A stretch of DNA of 32,007 nt from Armatimonadota bacterium (GTDB lineage Bacteria > Sysuimicrobiota > Sysuimicrobiia > Sysuimicrobiales > Kaftiobacteriaceae). The notes below the pieces were generated by a model. It did no database searches. It was not told where the DNA came from and worked only from the letters and a program-made list of their open reading frames with translations. The DNA lies in the NCBI GenBank assembly GCA_031459765.1, contig JAVKHY010000001.1, positions 436,149 through 468,155 of the forward strand, in the 5' to 3' direction. The position numbers were made by a program, and so were the translations under genes. This document shows, one piece after another, positions 23,730-31,321 of this stretch (positions are counted from its first letter, which is position 1; every line of letters starts with the position of its first letter).

Positions 23730-24406
23730 CGCCGGTCCCTCCGCATCGGCCGGAGAACGGTGAGACAGATCCCGCGCATCGGGCAGTCCGCGCAGCGCGG
23801 AGCGCGGGCCCTGCACACCGTGGCCCCGAAATCCATCAGGGCCTGGTTGAAGTTGTAGCCGTCGCTGGCGGGGAGCAGCTCCGCGGCCAGGGTCCACAGC
23901 AGCCGGTCCGCCGTGGGCCGGTCGCGGAAGAAGACGCGTCGCAGCACCCGGCGGACATTCGTCTCCAGGATCGGGGTCGGTTTCCCAAAGGCGAAGGTCA
24001 GCAGCGCGCCGGCGGTGTACGGGCCGATCCCCTTAAGGCGCAGCAGCTCCTCGCGGGTCCGCGGCAGCCGGCCGTCGTGTTCCCGGATCGCGGCGCGGGC
24101 GATCGCCCGCAGCCGCAGCGGTCTGATGTTGTAGCCCAGCGGATACCAGGCCTCGCGGACCTCGCGTGCGGGCGCGCGGGCCAGGGCTTCGAGCGACGGG
24201 TAGCGCCGCAGAAACTCTCGATACTTCGGCAGCACCCGCTCCACCTGGGTCTGCTGGAGCATGACCTCGGAGACAAGGATCCGGTAGGGGTCGCGGGTGC
24301 GCCGCCACGGCAGATCCCGACCGTGGCGGGCGTACCAGCGGAGCAGGCGGCGGACAAAGGTCCGCCGGCGGTTCAGGTCCGACCCGGCCGCGGTCTGCGG
24401 TGCCAT
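23726..24406 (-). CDS. mutY: Short MutY-like adenine DNA glycosylase
   Basis: This 226-residue base-excision repair glycosylase normally removes A opposite 8-oxoguanine. VSEVMLQQTQVERV carries the catalytic Glu47; the helix-hairpin-helix is LKGIGPYTAGALL with Tyr130; iron-sulfur Cys are 198, 205, 208 and 214 (C-X6-C-X2-C-X5-C). Two oddities stand out. The place of the catalytic Asp of the usual LDGNV is Glu148 (ILETNVRRVL), and the C-terminal NUDIX-like domain that recognises 8-oxoguanine is absent. Related short homologues might act on other mispairs. I chose ATG 24406 (34-base overlap with the upstream gene); a CTG at 24376 also forms a CTGA overlap, and the frame continues to 24544 without useful sequence. 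Confidence 0.88.
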   Translation of the reverse strand: MAPQTAAGSDLNRRRTFVRRLLRWYARHGRDLPWRRTRDPYRILVSEVMLQQTQVERVLPKYREFLRRYPSLEALARAPAREVREAWYPLGYNIRPLRLRAIARAAIREHDGRLPRTREELLRLKGIGPYTAGALLTFAFGKPTPILETNVRRVLRRVFFRDRPTADRLLWTLAAELLPASDGYNFNQALMDFGATVCRARAPRCADCPMRGICLTVLRPMRRDRR

Positions 24407-25605
24407 TGCCAGAGCAGCAACAGGGCGAGCAGGATCGGGATCGCCGCCGCCCACACCGCCGGAGCTCCCCCGCGCGCCGCGGCCCGGGGTCCGGCCAGGG
24501 TGGCGAAGCGGAGGAGACGCCGCTGTCCGATGACCTGGGTCCACATCAGATCGACGTACGCGCCGCGGGCGGCGACGACAGGGTCGGTGTTAGTTCCTTC
24601 CGCGGTTAGGCGTTCCGTCCCCTGCCAGACTCGGTCGCGGCGGCGCAGGTACAGCTGCCCCCGGCTGGACCAGACGGCGTAGACCCGGCCGCCGTCGTCC
24701 ACGGCGACCGCCGGCGTGGAGGCGTCCTGGCCCTCCGGCGAGATCGGCTGCCGGGCGATCCAGCGCGTGCGTCGCTCGGCGAAGTAGACGCGCGTGGGCC
24801 GGCCGCGGTGTTCCCAGACGACGTAGACGCGGCCGTCCGGATGGGCGGCGAGGGCGACGGCGAAGGCGTCGGCCTCGCCGGCGCTGACCTGCTCCGGGAA
24901 CTCCCACTCCCCGCTCCGCCGCGCGTACCTTACCTGATAGACGTTGCCGTCGAGCTGATACCAGGCGCTGTGCAGGGTGCCGGATCTATCCGCTGCCAGC
25001 GCCGGGTTGATCGAGTCGGGCAGTCCGGGCGAGATGACCACGGGGCTGCTCCACCGGCCTCCGACCCAGCCGCTGTAGAGAATCTCGTAGACCGAGCCGT
25101 GGCGCGTCGCCGCCGGCGGCGCCTGGCGACGGATGCCGTACCAGACGACGTGCGGGGCGCCGGCCGGATCCACGGCCAGGGCGGGGATGCCGGCGTATTC
25201 ATTTCCCGGCGAGATCTTCAGCGGCGGGCTCCAGCGCCGCCCGTCGAATCGGCTGTAGTAGATGTGGCCGATCGGTTCGTAGGTGGTCCAGGCCAGGTGG
25301 AGGTCGCCGTTGGGGCCGGCGGCCAGGGTGGGGTAGCGCGAGGCCGCCGGCCCTGCGGTGTGCCGACGCACCCGCCAGCTGCGGCCGTCGTCGGTGGAGG
25401 ACGCGACGTGGACCTGGTCGGTCCCCCCTACCGACTTGACGAAGGCCAGGTGGAGGCTGCCGTTGGGGTCGCGGGCGATCTTGGGCTGGCTGGCCCACTC
25501 CGTGGTGTCCTCGGACACGTCGGCGGCGACAATCGTCTGGGCCGGCGCGGGGTGTGCTGCGGCGAGCAAGAGGAGGGCAGGGAGCAGGCGGAGGAAGGCG
25601 GTCAC
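24373..25605 (-). CDS. Exported BNR/sialidase-like beta-propeller protein with C-terminal anchor
   Basis: This 410-residue protein starts with a signal peptide (MTAFLRLLPALLLLAAAHPAPAQ) and ends with one helix (AAIPILLALLLLWQWHRR) and basic residues, so it is likely anchored with the propeller outside. The body has about six repeats of a PxLAxDxxGxLHxAW-like pattern, and one clear Asp-box (SSTDDGRSW near 70-78). Such folds bind or cleave glycans or other polymers; no complete sialidase Arg triad can be assigned by eye, so activity is uncertain. The GTG start has no clear ribosome site and faces the next gene across only 16 bases. It overlaps the mutY start. Confidence 0.8.
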   Translation of the reverse strand: MTAFLRLLPALLLLAAAHPAPAQTIVAADVSEDTTEWASQPKIARDPNGSLHLAFVKSVGGTDQVHVASSTDDGRSWRVRRHTAGPAASRYPTLAAGPNGDLHLAWTTYEPIGHIYYSRFDGRRWSPPLKISPGNEYAGIPALAVDPAGAPHVVWYGIRRQAPPAATRHGSVYEILYSGWVGGRWSSPVVISPGLPDSINPALAADRSGTLHSAWYQLDGNVYQVRYARRSGEWEFPEQVSAGEADAFAVALAAHPDGRVYVVWEHRGRPTRVYFAERRTRWIARQPISPEGQDASTPAVAVDDGGRVYAVWSSRGQLYLRRRDRVWQGTERLTAEGTNTDPVVAARGAYVDLMWTQVIGQRRLLRFATLAGPRAAARGGAPAVWAAAIPILLALLLLWQWHRRPRPGRT

Positions 25606-25621
25606 GCTAGAGACAATTCAC

Positions 25622-27259
25622 ATGGATGTGCAGGCATCCTTCCGCACCGGCCGTGCGCCGGTGTTTTCACCCCGGGGGATCATCGCCACGGGCCATCCCC
25701 TCGCCTCCGCTGCGGGGCTGCACGTCCTGATGCGGGGCGGTAACGCGGTGGATGCCGCGCTGGCCGCCGCCGGCGTCCTCGGGGTCGTCCAGCCCATGAT
25801 GTCGGGGCTCGGCGGCGATACCTTCATCGTGCTGTGGCGGGCGGCGGAGCGCAGGGCCGTCGCCCTCAACGGCAGCGGCGTTGCGCCCTACGCGGCCACG
25901 GCGGAGTGGTTCCGCTCCCGCGGCTACACGACGATGCCCCTGCGCGGGATGCTCTCCGTCTCCGTGCCCGGCGCGGTGGATGCCATGACCGTGGCCCTGG
26001 CGCGGTGGGGCTCCGGGCGCTTCACCCTGGGGCAACTGCTCGAGCCGGCGATGGAGTATGCCGCGCACGGCTTTCCGGTCGCCGAGCGGGTCGCGCAGTG
26101 GATTCGCCAGTCGGCGGATGTGCTGGCCCGGTATCCGTCGTCGGCCCGCATCTACCTGCCGGACGGGCGGACGCCGCAGACCGGTCAGACGCTGAGAAAT
26201 CCCGATCTCGCCCGCAGCCTTCGGCTTGTGGCCGAGGGCGGGGCGGAGGTGTTCTACCGGGGAGAGCTGGCCCGTCGGCTGGTCCGCTACTGTCGGGAGC
26301 ACGGGGGGTTGCTGGGGGAGCGCGAGTTCGCCGAGCACGTTTCGGAGGTCTACGAGCCGATCCGGACCACCTACCGGGGGATCACGGTATGCACGACCGC
26401 GCCCCCCTCCCAGGGCGTCATCCTCCTGGAGATGCTGAACATCCTGGAGGGATTCCCGCCCGAGGAGCTGCGCTGGGGCGCGGCGCGGGCCGTCCACCTG
26501 ATGGTGGAGGCGAAGAAACTGGCCGTGGCCGACCGCCTGGCCTATCTGGGCGACCCGCGCCAGGTCAGGAATCCCCTCGATACGCTCCTCTCAAAGGAGT
26601 TTGCCTCCCGTCGTCGGCGGGCCATCGATCCGGGGCGGGCGCAGGCCGTCGCTTCCGCCGGCGCCCTCCCCGAGACGGTCGGGGACACGACCTATCTCTG
26701 CGCCGCAGACGCCGAAGGCAACGTGGTGTCTTTCATCACGAGCCTGTCCGCCATCTTCGGCTGCGGTGAGGTGGTCGAAGGCACGGGCATCCTGCTCAAC
26801 AACCGCGCCGGCCGCGGCTTCACGCTGGAAGAGGGTCATCCCAACTGCATCGCACCCGGCAAACGGACGATGCACACCCTGATGCCGTTCCTGGCGTTGC
26901 GGGAGGACGCTCCCTGGCTGGCCTGGGGCACGCCCGGCGGCGACGGCCAGCCCCAGTGGAACCTGCAGGCCTTCTCGGCGGTCGTGGACAGCGGCATTCC
27001 CCTGCAGGCGGCCGTCGAACTGCCGCGCTGGACCAGTTTCCCCACCACCGACCCCGCCATCCTGCCCGCGCCCTTCGAGCTGCGGGCCGAAACCGGCTTC
27101 CCGGAGGGGACGCTCCGGGAGCTCGAGGCGATGGGACACGCCGTGCGGCACCCGGAGCCGGACGACCAGCCCGGCGGGATGCAGGCCCTCCTGCTCGGCG
27201 ACGGCGTCTACATCGGCGCCTCCGATCCCCGCGTGGACGGCTGCGCCGTGGGATTCTGA
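25622..27259 (+). CDS. Gamma-glutamyltransferase-family N-terminal nucleophile hydrolase
   Basis: This 545-residue protein should self-cleave before Thr356 in GDTTYLCAADAEGN, giving large and small subunits, and transfer or hydrolyse gamma-glutamyl or related acyl-amide bonds. Family marks include the N-terminal ATGHPLASAAGLHVLMRGGNAVDAA, MSGLGGDTFIVLW near 60-72, VPGAVDAM, and after the nucleophile FGCGEVVEGTGILLNNR, PGKRTMHTLMPFLAL and WGTPGGDGQPQ. No signal peptide is present, unlike periplasmic GGT, suggesting a cytoplasmic form. ATG 25622 is the natural start but has no ribosome site. It could process glutathione, gamma-glutamyl peptides or acylated compounds. Confidence 0.9.
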   Translation: MDVQASFRTGRAPVFSPRGIIATGHPLASAAGLHVLMRGGNAVDAALAAAGVLGVVQPMMSGLGGDTFIVLWRAAERRAVALNGSGVAPYAATAEWFRSRGYTTMPLRGMLSVSVPGAVDAMTVALARWGSGRFTLGQLLEPAMEYAAHGFPVAERVAQWIRQSADVLARYPSSARIYLPDGRTPQTGQTLRNPDLARSLRLVAEGGAEVFYRGELARRLVRYCREHGGLLGEREFAEHVSEVYEPIRTTYRGITVCTTAPPSQGVILLEMLNILEGFPPEELRWGAARAVHLMVEAKKLAVADRLAYLGDPRQVRNPLDTLLSKEFASRRRRAIDPGRAQAVASAGALPETVGDTTYLCAADAEGNVVSFITSLSAIFGCGEVVEGTGILLNNRAGRGFTLEEGHPNCIAPGKRTMHTLMPFLALREDAPWLAWGTPGGDGQPQWNLQAFSAVVDSGIPLQAAVELPRWTSFPTTDPAILPAPFELRAETGFPEGTLRELEAMGHAVRHPEPDDQPGGMQALLLGDGVYIGASDPRVDGCAVGF

Positions 27260-27303
27260 GCGGGCGGAGGAACAGAGGGAGAGCGCATGGAGGAGAGTCG
27301 CCC

Positions 27304-27897
27304 ATGAAGGAGATCCGCCGGGAGCGGACGCTGGTCTTTCTGAAGCCCGACGGCGTGCAGCGCGGACTCATCGGCGAAGTGCTGGCCCGGTTCGAGCGCG
27401 CCGGGCTGAAGGTTGTGGCCCTGAAGATGCTCTGGCCCGATCGGGACCTGCTGGACCGCCATTACCCGAAAGATGAATCCTTCCTGGCCACGATTGGGGG
27501 GAAGACGAAGGAAGCCTTCGCCGCCTACGGCCTGGATGTGCGCCGGGAGACCGGAACCGACGACCCGCTGGCCATCGGCCGCCAGGTGCGGGGGTGGCTG
27601 ATCGACTACGTCTCCTCCGGGCCCGTCGCCGCCTTCGTCCTGGAGGGCATCCACGCCGTGAGCGTCGTGCGCAAGCTCGTCGGGGACACCCTGCCTTTTC
27701 GCGCCGCGCCGGGCACCATTCGCGGGGACTACTCCATCGATTCGCCGACGGTGGCCAACCTCATGAAGCGGCCCGTGCGCAACCTCATCCACGCCTCCGG
27801 TTCTCCGGAAGAAGCCGCCCAGGAGATCTCCCTGTGGTTCGGCGCGGACGAGATCTTCGACTACCCGCGGGCGGACGAGCGGGCGATGTTCGGCTAG
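27304..27897 (+). CDS. ndk: Nucleoside diphosphate kinase, long form with two insertions
   Basis: This enzyme transfers the gamma-phosphate between nucleotides through phospho-His163 (NLIHASGSPEEA). Family residues include ERTLVFLKPDGVQRGLIGE at the N-terminus (Lys14), SSGPVAAFVLEG and AAPGTIRGDYS. The length of 197 exceeds the usual 135-155: about 30 extra residues lie between HYPKDESF and the WLIDYVSSGP segment (60-100), and about 14 between RGDYSID and the active His (146-160). Longer NDKs with such inserts are known from some archaea and candidate phyla. The start ATG follows GGAGGAGAG. A six-codon out-of-frame ATG at 27287 contains that ribosome site and ends at the start codon. Confidence 0.95.
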   Translation: MKEIRRERTLVFLKPDGVQRGLIGEVLARFERAGLKVVALKMLWPDRDLLDRHYPKDESFLATIGGKTKEAFAAYGLDVRRETGTDDPLAIGRQVRGWLIDYVSSGPVAAFVLEGIHAVSVVRKLVGDTLPFRAAPGTIRGDYSIDSPTVANLMKRPVRNLIHASGSPEEAAQEISLWFGADEIFDYPRADERAMFG

Positions 27898-28015
27898 TCG
27901 TCTTCGCAGCGCAGGGCCTTCTCCGTCGAAGCAGGAGCGGTCTCCCCGGGGCGAGAACGGCCAGACCCAATCGGGACGAGGCGGCTCGGAAGGATGCGGG
28001 TGAAGGGAGGGCGTC

Positions 28016-30574
28016 ATGGCGCCAGTGGATCTGCCGGCCATCGCCGTCCCGCTCATCGACCGAGAGGCGGAACTTGCCGCAGCCCGGGCGGCCCTGCTGA
28101 GTGACGACATCCGCCTGCTGACCCTGACCGGCGCGCCCGGCGTGGGGAAGACGCGTCTGGCGATGGCGGCGGCCGCCGAGGTGGCGGGGGCGTATGCCGA
28201 CGGCGCAGTGTTCGTCGATCTGACCCCGATCACCGATCATGCGCAGGTGAGCCGGGCCGTAGCCGGGCGCCTGGGCCTCCGTCCGCACACCGCCCAACCG
28301 GCGCTGGACTTGCTCACCCAGGTGCTGAGGGAGCAGCACCTCTTGCTGGTCCTGGACGGTTTCGAGCACGTGGTGGACGCCGCTCCCGACGTGGCCGTCA
28401 TGGTTGCGGCAGCGCCCGGCTTGAAGGTGTTGGTGACCAGCCGCGAGCCGCTGCGCATAAGCTGGGAGCATCAGCTTGTCGTCCCGCCTCTCGGGGTTCC
28501 CGATCTCAGCCGCCCGCTGGACACCGCCGTGGTGGCGGCATCGCCCGCGGTCATGCTCTTCGTGGTCCGAGCTCAGGCGGTTGACCGTGCGTTCACCCTG
28601 AACCCCGCCAACGCGCGGGCCGTCGCCGAAATCTGCGTGGGTCTGGACGGCCTGCCTCTGGCGCTGGAGCTGGCCGCCGCGCAGGTCAAGACGCTCTCCC
28701 CGGAGGCGATCCGCGACCGCCTGGACCACCGGTTGACCTTGTTGCACCGGGCGGTGCGCGACCTGCCGGCCCGGCACCATACGCTGCGGGCGGCCGTGGG
28801 GTGGAGTTACTCCCGGCTGGATCCAGGGCAGCAGGCGCTTTTCCGCCGCCTGGCCGTGTTCGTGGGCGGGGTTCCCCTGGAGGGAGCCGAGGCTGTGTGT
28901 GGGGACCTCCAGGTGGACGTGCTCGACGGACTTGCCTCCCTGGTGGACAGGAGCCTCCTGCAGCGGGAGGAGCACCCCGAGGGGGCTCCGCGCTTTCGGA
29001 TGCTGGAAACGCTCCGCGAGTTCGCCCTGGAACAGCTGGCGGTCAGCGGGGAACTGGACACAGTCTGGCGCCGCCACGCCGAGTTCTACCTTTCCCTGGT
29101 GGAGCGGGCCGCACCTGAACTGACCGGCCGGGAGCAGGGACAGTGGCTTGACCGCATGGAGCGCGAGTACCCCAACATCCGTGCCGCCCTGAACCGGGCA
29201 CGGGAAGCTGGCGACGCCGCGCTCCTCCCCCGGTTCGTCGCCGCGCTCTGGCGTTTCTGGAACGTGCGCGGCTACTGGGTCGAAGGACGCACCTGGACGG
29301 CGGCCGCCCTGCCTCTCGTCCCGACGGACTCCGGGGCGCTGCGCCTGCGGGTCCTGCACGGTTCGTCCGTGCTTGCCTGGCGGGCTCGCGAATATGCCGC
29401 GGCGGCCGCCCTGGCCGAGGAGACCGCCGCCCTGGCCAGGCGGCTGGGAGACGGCCAGACCCTGGCGCATGCCCTCCGCATACTGTCCCTGATCGATCGA
29501 GACCGGCGTGAGCTGAGGCGAGCCCAGGAGCTGGCCGCGCAGAGCCTGAGGCTTTTCGAGGACCTGCAGGACCGACAGGGGCTGGCCACGGCCGCGCGCC
29601 TGCTGGGACTGGTGTACATCGAGACGGGCGAGTTCCGCGGCGCCCGGGACCTCTTCGAACGCAGCCTTACCCTTTCCAGGGAGCTCGGCGACGACCGCGG
29701 CGCGACCTGGTCCACCTACGGCGTGGCCGCCGTCGCGCTGGCCGAGGGTAACCTCGTCCAGGCCGCGGCCCTGGGCGAGGCGTGCCTGCGGGCATTCGAG
29801 GCGCGGGCTGAACGGGACGGCGTGGCCCAGGCGCTGGTCCACCTGGGACGCGTCGCCCTCGCCCGCGGCAGCCATGGGGAGGCCGAGCGACTCCAGAGCG
29901 AGGCTCTGCACATCCGCCGGTTCCTGGGGGATCCTGTCCTGATCGCTTCTTCCCAGCGGGAGCTCGCCGTGATCGCCCAGGACGCGGGGGCCGACGGGCG
30001 GGCCCTGGGCCTCTACCGGGAATCTCTGGAGGCCTTCGAGCGCGCCGGCGACAGGCTGGGGATCGCGCGCTGCCTGGAGGGACTGGCGGTGCTGGCGGCG
30101 GACAACGCCCAGGCCCACCAGGCGGCCAGGCTCTTCGGTGCCGCCGATGCGCTGTTGGATCGGATCGGCGTCGTCCGGCGGCCCGGCTGGTTCCCGGCGC
30201 AGGTGCGTCCCGAGCGGGTGACACGCGCGCATTCCGCCGTACAGAGGGAACTTGGCGCGGAAGCCTTCAGTCGCGCAGCGGCCGCGGGGGCAGGGCTCTC
30301 CGTCAGCGTGGCGGTGGCCGAGGCCATGGGGGTGGCTGTCCGCCAGCCCGCGCCGGGAGGCCCGCCGCGGATCGGGTCCCTGACCCGGCGGGAGCTGGAG
30401 GTCGCCGGCCTGGTGGCCCTGGGGCTGTCGAACCGCGAGATCGCCGGGCGGCTCTTCATCAGCGAGCACACGGCTGCCACCCACGTCCAGCACATCCTGG
30501 ACAAACTGGACCTCTCCTCCCGCGCCCAGATCGCCGCCTGGGCCGTCGAGCAGGGAATCAAGCCGCCAGCCTGA
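28016..30574 (+). CDS. Large ATP-binding LuxR-type transcriptional regulator
   Basis: This 852-residue signal-responsive regulator has a nucleotide-binding domain of the NB-ARC/AAA type (Walker A GAPGVGKT at 39-46; Walker B LLLVLD at 109-114; sensor SREPLR near 141), then a helical winged region, TPR-like repeats (about 330-740, for example VYIETGEFRGARDLFERSL) and a C-terminal LuxR helix-turn-helix (about 788-848: LTRRELEVAGLVALGLSNREIAGRLFISEHT). Such LAL/AfsR-like proteins switch on pathways after ligand or partner binding. The start ATG follows GAAGGGAGGG, in a 118-base gap after ndk that otherwise shows nothing recognisable. Its target is unknown; the next three genes are the nearest candidates. 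Confidence 0.93.
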   Translation: MAPVDLPAIAVPLIDREAELAAARAALLSDDIRLLTLTGAPGVGKTRLAMAAAAEVAGAYADGAVFVDLTPITDHAQVSRAVAGRLGLRPHTAQPALDLLTQVLREQHLLLVLDGFEHVVDAAPDVAVMVAAAPGLKVLVTSREPLRISWEHQLVVPPLGVPDLSRPLDTAVVAASPAVMLFVVRAQAVDRAFTLNPANARAVAEICVGLDGLPLALELAAAQVKTLSPEAIRDRLDHRLTLLHRAVRDLPARHHTLRAAVGWSYSRLDPGQQALFRRLAVFVGGVPLEGAEAVCGDLQVDVLDGLASLVDRSLLQREEHPEGAPRFRMLETLREFALEQLAVSGELDTVWRRHAEFYLSLVERAAPELTGREQGQWLDRMEREYPNIRAALNRAREAGDAALLPRFVAALWRFWNVRGYWVEGRTWTAAALPLVPTDSGALRLRVLHGSSVLAWRAREYAAAAALAEETAALARRLGDGQTLAHALRILSLIDRDRRELRRAQELAAQSLRLFEDLQDRQGLATAARLLGLVYIETGEFRGARDLFERSLTLSRELGDDRGATWSTYGVAAVALAEGNLVQAAALGEACLRAFEARAERDGVAQALVHLGRVALARGSHGEAERLQSEALHIRRFLGDPVLIASSQRELAVIAQDAGADGRALGLYRESLEAFERAGDRLGIARCLEGLAVLAADNAQAHQAARLFGAADALLDRIGVVRRPGWFPAQVRPERVTRAHSAVQRELGAEAFSRAAAAGAGLSVSVAVAEAMGVAVRQPAPGGPPRIGSLTRRELEVAGLVALGLSNREIAGRLFISEHTAATHVQHILDKLDLSSRAQIAAWAVEQGIKPPA

Positions 30575-30631
30575 CCCTCCCCGCCGACACCGGTCAGAAA
30601 AATCATCATTCGGATACTGATTCCTGGTGAT

Positions 30632-30651
30632 GCCGCCGGGGGCCCGGCGGC
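30632..30651 (+). terminator. GC-rich hairpin downstream of the LuxR-type regulator
   Basis: GCCGCCGGG (30632-30640) and CCCGGCGGC (30643-30651) are perfect inverted copies separated by two bases, in practice an eight-pair stem with a four-base loop. It lies 57 bases after the regulator stop and is followed by TTAA rather than a T-run. It may be a terminator or an operator. The preceding 35 bases (about 30595-30630) are unusually AT-rich for this window and may hold a promoter for the small genes; I see no convincing -35/-10 pair. Confidence 0.45.
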
Positions 30652-30687
30652 CTTAACCTGTGGGGCGGCGTCACAGGAGAGAGAACG

Positions 30688-30865
30688 ATGGAGACGCTGT
30701 CCGCCATTCTCAGAGTGGTCCACATCGTCAACGCCGTCCTGATGGCGTGGCCCTACGCAGGTCTGAACGCTCTTCCCGCTGTGGCTGACGGTGGTGTTGA
30801 TTGCCGCCAGCGCTGTCTTTGCGTGGCGGGCTTACCAGAGTGTCACGCCCTACGGATGGGCGTAA
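30688..30865 (+). pseudogene. Frameshifted small two-helix membrane protein gene
   Basis: A good ribosome site (AGGAGAGAG) precedes ATG 30688, whose frame gives a hydrophobic start METLSAILRVVHIVNAVLMAWPY and then degenerates into a Cys/Arg-rich non-membrane tail ending at 30882. From 30767 a different frame (+1) encodes LFPLWLTVVLIAASAVFAWRAYQ and ends at a TAA at 30863, a second membrane helix. A single-base change between about 30757 and 30773 would join them into a protein of about 59 residues. It is either a decayed gene or a sequencing/assembly indel. Function unknown. Confidence 0.6.
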
Positions 30866-30878
30866 GAAGGTCGGAGGC

Positions 30879-31274
30879 ATGAGACCGGCGGTGATCATGT
30901 TCCTGGTGTGGGTGAGCGCGGAGCTGACCAGCGGGATGGCAGCGGCCGGAGCACCGCCTCCCGCCGCGCTACTGGGGATCTGGGTGCAGGATCAGGTCGG
31001 ACCCGTTCTCACCTACGAGCGTGTCCTGCGCTTCAGTCCCGACGGCTCCTACGAGTTCCTCTTCACGGTGCGCAACAGGGGGGCGACGGCCCGTACGGTG
31101 CTCGTGCGCGAACGCGGGCGCTTTACGGTTCAGGGGGGTCGTCTGACCTTCATACCCCGGTCCGGTCCCCGCAGAGCCTTTCCCTGGCGCGTGGACCGGG
31201 ATCCCTACGTCGGCGACGTCCGTCTGGTCCTCGTCATGCCTGACGGCATCCTCGACGTCTACTACCGGCGGTAG
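30879..31274 (+). CDS. Small exported protein of unknown function, lipocalin-like strand pattern
   Basis: This 131-residue protein has an N-terminal signal or anchor (MRPAVIMFLVWVSAELTSGMAAAG, about 1-24) and then beta-rich sequence: LLGIWVQDQ, YERVLRFSPDGSYEFLFTVRN, VRERGRFTVQGGRLTFIP, VRLVLVMPDGILDVYYRR. The GxW at the start and alternating strands resemble small lipocalin-like or copper-resistance-type barrels, but the match is too weak to name. Start ATG 30879 follows GTCGGAGG and lies just after the frameshifted membrane gene; the open frame further upstream is only that gene's shadow. Confidence 0.7.
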   Translation: MRPAVIMFLVWVSAELTSGMAAAGAPPPAALLGIWVQDQVGPVLTYERVLRFSPDGSYEFLFTVRNRGATARTVLVRERGRFTVQGGRLTFIPRSGPRRAFPWRVDRDPYVGDVRLVLVMPDGILDVYYRR

Positions 31275-31321
31275 GGGCGGCGATGCATCCCGGCTCGAGC
31301 GCCGGTGGAGGGTAGGGGACC

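Noticed and set aside
27898-28015. Possible hairpin or promoter between ndk and the LuxR-type gene
   Set aside because: Only short imperfect inverted repeats (CTTC/GAAG, CCCCGGGG) and no -10/-35 pair; chance is likely.
27785-30493. Open frame of about 900 codons antisense to the LuxR-type regulator
   Set aside because: Gln/Gly/Arg-rich shadow of the sense TPR and HTH coding; no start context.
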